Made by a program: the position numbers and the translations under genes | The notes under the pieces: model-generated | Databases searched by the model: none | Told to the model about the DNA's origin: nothing | Seen by the model: only the letters and a program-made list of their open reading frames with translations | Part shown: in pieces, positions 6,061-7,666 of the stretch | Numbering within the stretch: position 1 is the stretch's first letter | How the letters are laid out: each line of letters starts with the position of its first letter | DNA from: Vulcanimicrobiota bacterium | GTDB lineage: Bacteria > Vulcanimicrobiota > Xenobia > Xenobiales > JADMJV01 | Assembly (NCBI GenBank): GCA_023447635.1 | Contig: JAEXNA010000125.1 | Span: forward strand, 1-7,666 | Length of the DNA stretch: 7,666 nt | Reading direction: 5' to 3'

Positions 6061-6081
6061 TAGAATAGCGCGCGCGAGGAG
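6061..6081 (+). promoter_or_regulatory. Possible -10 box and SD for the AlbA_2 gene
   Basis: TAGAAT (6061-6066) matches the TATAAT consensus at five of six positions and lies 28 nt before the ATG; GAGGAG (6076-6081) is a good SD core, though 12 nt from the ATG at 6094. No matching -35 box is seen in the GC-rich sequence upstream. An ATG at 6083 sits only 1 nt after the SD and gives a nine-codon frame ending at 6112. Confidence 0.35.
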
Positions 6082-6093
6082 AATGTCCGCCAA

Positions 6094-7332
6094 ATGCGGC
6101 GAGACGAATTAGAGCAGCTCCTGGTCCACGGCGAAAACTCCGGAGTCGAGTTCAAGCGAGACGACTGCCGGCCAGAACAGCTGGCCAAGGAGATTGTCGC
6201 CATGAGTAACCTCCAGGGCGGCACGGTCCTCCTGGGGGTCGAAGACGACGGCACTGTGAGCGGCATCGCGCGTCCCAACCTCGAGGAGTGGGTGATGGAC
6301 GTTATCGCCTCCAAAGTTCACCCCTCCATTCTCCCTTTCTATGAAGAGGTCCAGCTTCCCGACTCCAGGAGAGTCGCTGTCATCAGTTTCCCAACGGGAA
6401 GTTCGAAGCCGTATGTCGTTCGGCACTCTGGGCGAGAAGAGATCTACGTTCGCGTCGGCTCGACTTCGCGCCTGGCAACCCGCGAGCAGCAGGCCTCGCT
6501 CTTCGCCTCGGGCGGGCTGCTTCACCCCGAGGTCCTGCCCGTCTCGGGAAGCTCCATCGCCTCCCTCGACCTTAACCGGGTAGAAGACTATCTCCGGCGA
6601 GTCCTGAGAGACCCCTCGGTCCCCGGTTCGGAGGAGGAGTGGAGTCGCCGGTTAGAGGGGATGGGGTTCCTGGTGGAGAGCGCTGGCCGGATGCTGGCGA
6701 CTATCGCGGGCATCGTCTTGTTTGGCTTCGCTCCGCGCCGCTTCCTGAGGCAGTCCGGAGTTAGAGTTCAGGTCTTCGCAGGGACCGATGTCGATACCCG
6801 GGTCCTGCTCGACCACACCCTGGACGGCTCGCTCCTGGGCCTTTGGCGGGCCGACCCCGCAGGGAGCGTCAGCCTGGCTCAGCAAGACGAAGGGCTGATC
6901 GAGCGTCTGGCCGATCAGCTTCGCCCTTACCTTCAAGAGCCGGGAGAGGTCAACGCTCAGTTTCGCCGAGACCAGCAAGTTCGGTTCCCTCTCGAGGTCG
7001 TCCGCGAACTGGCCATCAACGCTCTGGTCCACCGCGACTGGACCCGGCCGATCCAGTCCGAGATCCAGATCTTCTCGGATCGACTGGAAGTCCTCAGCCC
7101 GGGCGGTCTTCACAATTCGATGACTGTCGAGAAGATGTTGGCCGGGCAGCGCCTGCCACGCAATCCGCTGATGGTCGAGACGATGCGTGACTACGGTTAC
7201 GTTGAAGCGCGCGGCATGGGGATTCGGACCAAGGTCGTACCCCTCACCCGCCGGCACCTGGGCTCCGACCCCATCTTCGAAGCGAACTCGGACTACCTGC
7301 GGACCACCCTCCAGCTAAGCGAGCCACATTAG
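6094..7332 (+). CDS. AlbA_2/Schlafen-type domain plus HATPase_c_4 protein (RecG-like helicase-related regulator, COG2865 type)
   Basis: A 412-residue soluble protein. The N-terminal AlbA_2 (Schlafen AAA_4) domain covers about 1-135: ENSGVEFKRD (14-23), EIVAMSNLQGGTVLLGVEDDG (33-53, shown in two parts: EIVAMSNLQGG and TVLLGVEDDG), then SSKPYVVR and IYVRVGSTSRLA. A linker and winged-helix-like region (150-220) follows. The C-terminal GHKL-like HATPase_c_4 region (about 300-385) has ELAINALVHRDW (305-316, Bergerat-type Glu and Asn), DRLEVLSPGGL (329-339) and RGMGI (373-377). Such proteins are often annotated as ATP-binding transcriptional regulators or DNA-binding proteins; several occur in defence or mobile contexts, but the cellular role is usually unknown. 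Length is slightly below the usual 450-500. It is transcribed alone, flanked by repeats on both sides and followed by a hairpin 15 nt after the stop. Confidence 0.9.
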   Translation: MRRDELEQLLVHGENSGVEFKRDDCRPEQLAKEIVAMSNLQGGTVLLGVEDDGTVSGIARPNLEEWVMDVIASKVHPSILPFYEEVQLPDSRRVAVISFPTGSSKPYVVRHSGREEIYVRVGSTSRLATREQQASLFASGGLLHPEVLPVSGSSIASLDLNRVEDYLRRVLRDPSVPGSEEEWSRRLEGMGFLVESAGRMLATIAGIVLFGFAPRRFLRQSGVRVQVFAGTDVDTRVLLDHTLDGSLLGLWRADPAGSVSLAQQDEGLIERLADQLRPYLQEPGEVNAQFRRDQQVRFPLEVVRELAINALVHRDWTRPIQSEIQIFSDRLEVLSPGGLHNSMTVEKMLAGQRLPRNPLMVETMRDYGYVEARGMGIRTKVVPLTRRHLGSDPIFEANSDYLRTTLQLSEPH

Positions 7333-7347
7333 GCAAAGGCCTCGTCA

Positions 7348-7381
7348 GGCTGCTCAGAAGCCCGCCGGGAGAGGAGCAGCC
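7348..7381 (+). terminator. Hairpin downstream of the AlbA_2 gene, possible terminator
   Basis: GGCTGCTC (7348-7355) pairs perfectly with GAGCAGCC (7374-7381) around an 18-nt loop that itself contains CCCG-C-CGGG (7361-7369). It begins 15 nt after the stop codon. There is no T-run after the stem, so it is not a classic intrinsic terminator; it may work with Rho or protect the mRNA end. Confidence 0.45.
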
Positions 7382-7394
7382 GGTGCGCGTTCTC

Positions 7395-7434
7395 CCGCCC
7401 TCGATGCCTCCGATCTTGTCCAGTTCCAACACAC
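7395..7434. repeat. Degenerate copy of the long repeat unit
   Basis: Ungapped comparison with 5921-5960 gives 26 of 40 identical positions, with the conserved stretches CGCCCTCGA and TTGTC in register and AAC near the end. This is above the chance level for GC-rich DNA but not decisive. Its position beside the second 27-bp block supports common origin. Confidence 0.35.
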
Positions 7435-7455
7435 AACTCCCCGCGCCCGAGCTGT

Positions 7456-7482
7456 CCCCAGCAGGGAGCGAAAGTCTGTTCG
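7456..7482 (+). repeat. 27-bp dispersed repeat block, copy B
   Basis: Second copy of the block at 5783-5809, 23 of 27 positions identical, same orientation, no indels. Here it is fully intergenic. Together the two copies flank the AlbA_2 gene about 1.67 kb apart. Confidence 0.6.
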
Positions 7483-7599
7483 CCTCCACCCTCCAATAAC
7501 CGCGAAGTTAGACAAGATGTCCGGGGAAGCATAAGCGCGCGCGTCGAAGTCTCGCCTATTCGGGCCCTTCTGCGTTGATGTATGGTGCTCCCCGTTAGT

Positions 7600-7666
7600 T
7601 GGACAGTAGATCGGCGGTTTATCATTCGATCTAGGGGGATGTTCGCTCAGTTCCAGGCGGCACAGG
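7600..7666 (+). promoter_or_regulatory. Possible promoter and start of a plus-strand gene running off the right edge
   Basis: TGGACA (7600-7605) and TATCAT (7620-7625) each match a sigma-70 box at five of six positions, but the spacer is only 14 bp. An ATG at 7639 follows AGGGGG almost directly and opens a frame of nine codons (MFAQFQAAQ) to the window end. Too little is visible to call a gene. Confidence 0.2.

Larger units (their letters stand above)
7333..7666. other. Gene-poor 334-bp tail with degenerate repeats
   Basis: I see no supported complete gene here. It holds the hairpin just after the AlbA_2 stop, a degenerate copy of the long repeat unit (7395-7434) and the second copy of the 27-bp block (7456-7482). 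After that the composition becomes less GC-rich (about 7490-7640), with no repeat or RNA gene recognised. Minus-strand frames across it read through the repeats and have no family-like motif. Confidence 0.5.

Noticed and set aside
5695..6093. Minus-strand 132-residue frame with three FDNLGRFEGAR repeats
   Set aside because: It is open because the repeats are spaced by multiples of three; it overlaps the pseudokinase end, contains the palindrome, has no SD-like start context I trust and no known domain. Kept as a repeat feature.
7329..7625. Minus-strand frames of 98 and 81 residues after the AlbA_2 gene
   Set aside because: They read through the degenerate repeats and the gene's 3' end, with no domain, start signal or composition typical of protein.

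Overview
This window is high-GC bacterial DNA (roughly 60 % G+C by eye) from a Gram-negative-type, two-membrane organism. It carries type IV pilus / type II secretion parts and Hanks-type kinase signalling. No taxonomic marker gene is present. The mix of a PEGA-like sensor kinase, a stripped-down pseudopilin operon and GC-rich intergenic repeats would suit a phylum such as Armatimonadota or Planctomycetota, but this is only a guess.

Left half (1-4864, minus strand): one operon read right to left. It begins with a PilC/GspF-family inner-membrane platform protein (4864-3761). After a 79-bp gap holding an inverted repeat comes a membrane Ser/Thr kinase (3681-2251) with an unusual layout: signal peptide, PEGA-like periplasmic domain, one TM helix, then a C-terminal cytoplasmic kinase. 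Two class III prepilins follow (2254-1613 and 1623-1240), then a PilX-like membrane protein (1243 to beyond position 1) with glycine-rich beta repeats. The last four genes are joined by 4-bp ATGA or 11-bp overlaps, so the kinase is probably translationally coupled to the pilins. The PilX-like gene has an N-terminal 99-bp in-frame segment bounded by 9-bp direct repeats and carrying an 18-bp perfect palindrome, which looks like an insertion.

Middle (4865-5791): a 123-bp divergent promoter region, then a plus-strand gene (4988-5791). Its product keeps the outline of a protein kinase fold but lacks the VAIK lysine, HRD and DFG residues. I read it as a pseudokinase. An active membrane kinase and a pseudokinase on either side of the pilus platform gene suggest a phospho-signalling module controlling pilus or pseudopilus assembly. 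This is the most novel reading of the window.

Right part (5783-7666): an intergenic stretch with a hairpin, a 20-bp perfect palindrome and three copies of a roughly 40-45-bp repeat. Next come an AlbA_2/Schlafen-type plus HATPase_c_4 protein gene (6094-7332), a hairpin, and a second repeat stretch. That stretch contains a diverged copy of a 27-bp block also found at the end of the pseudokinase gene, and a degenerate copy of the repeat unit. The AlbA_2 gene is therefore bracketed by members of one repeat family. The last 100 bp may hold the promoter and first codons of another plus-strand gene.
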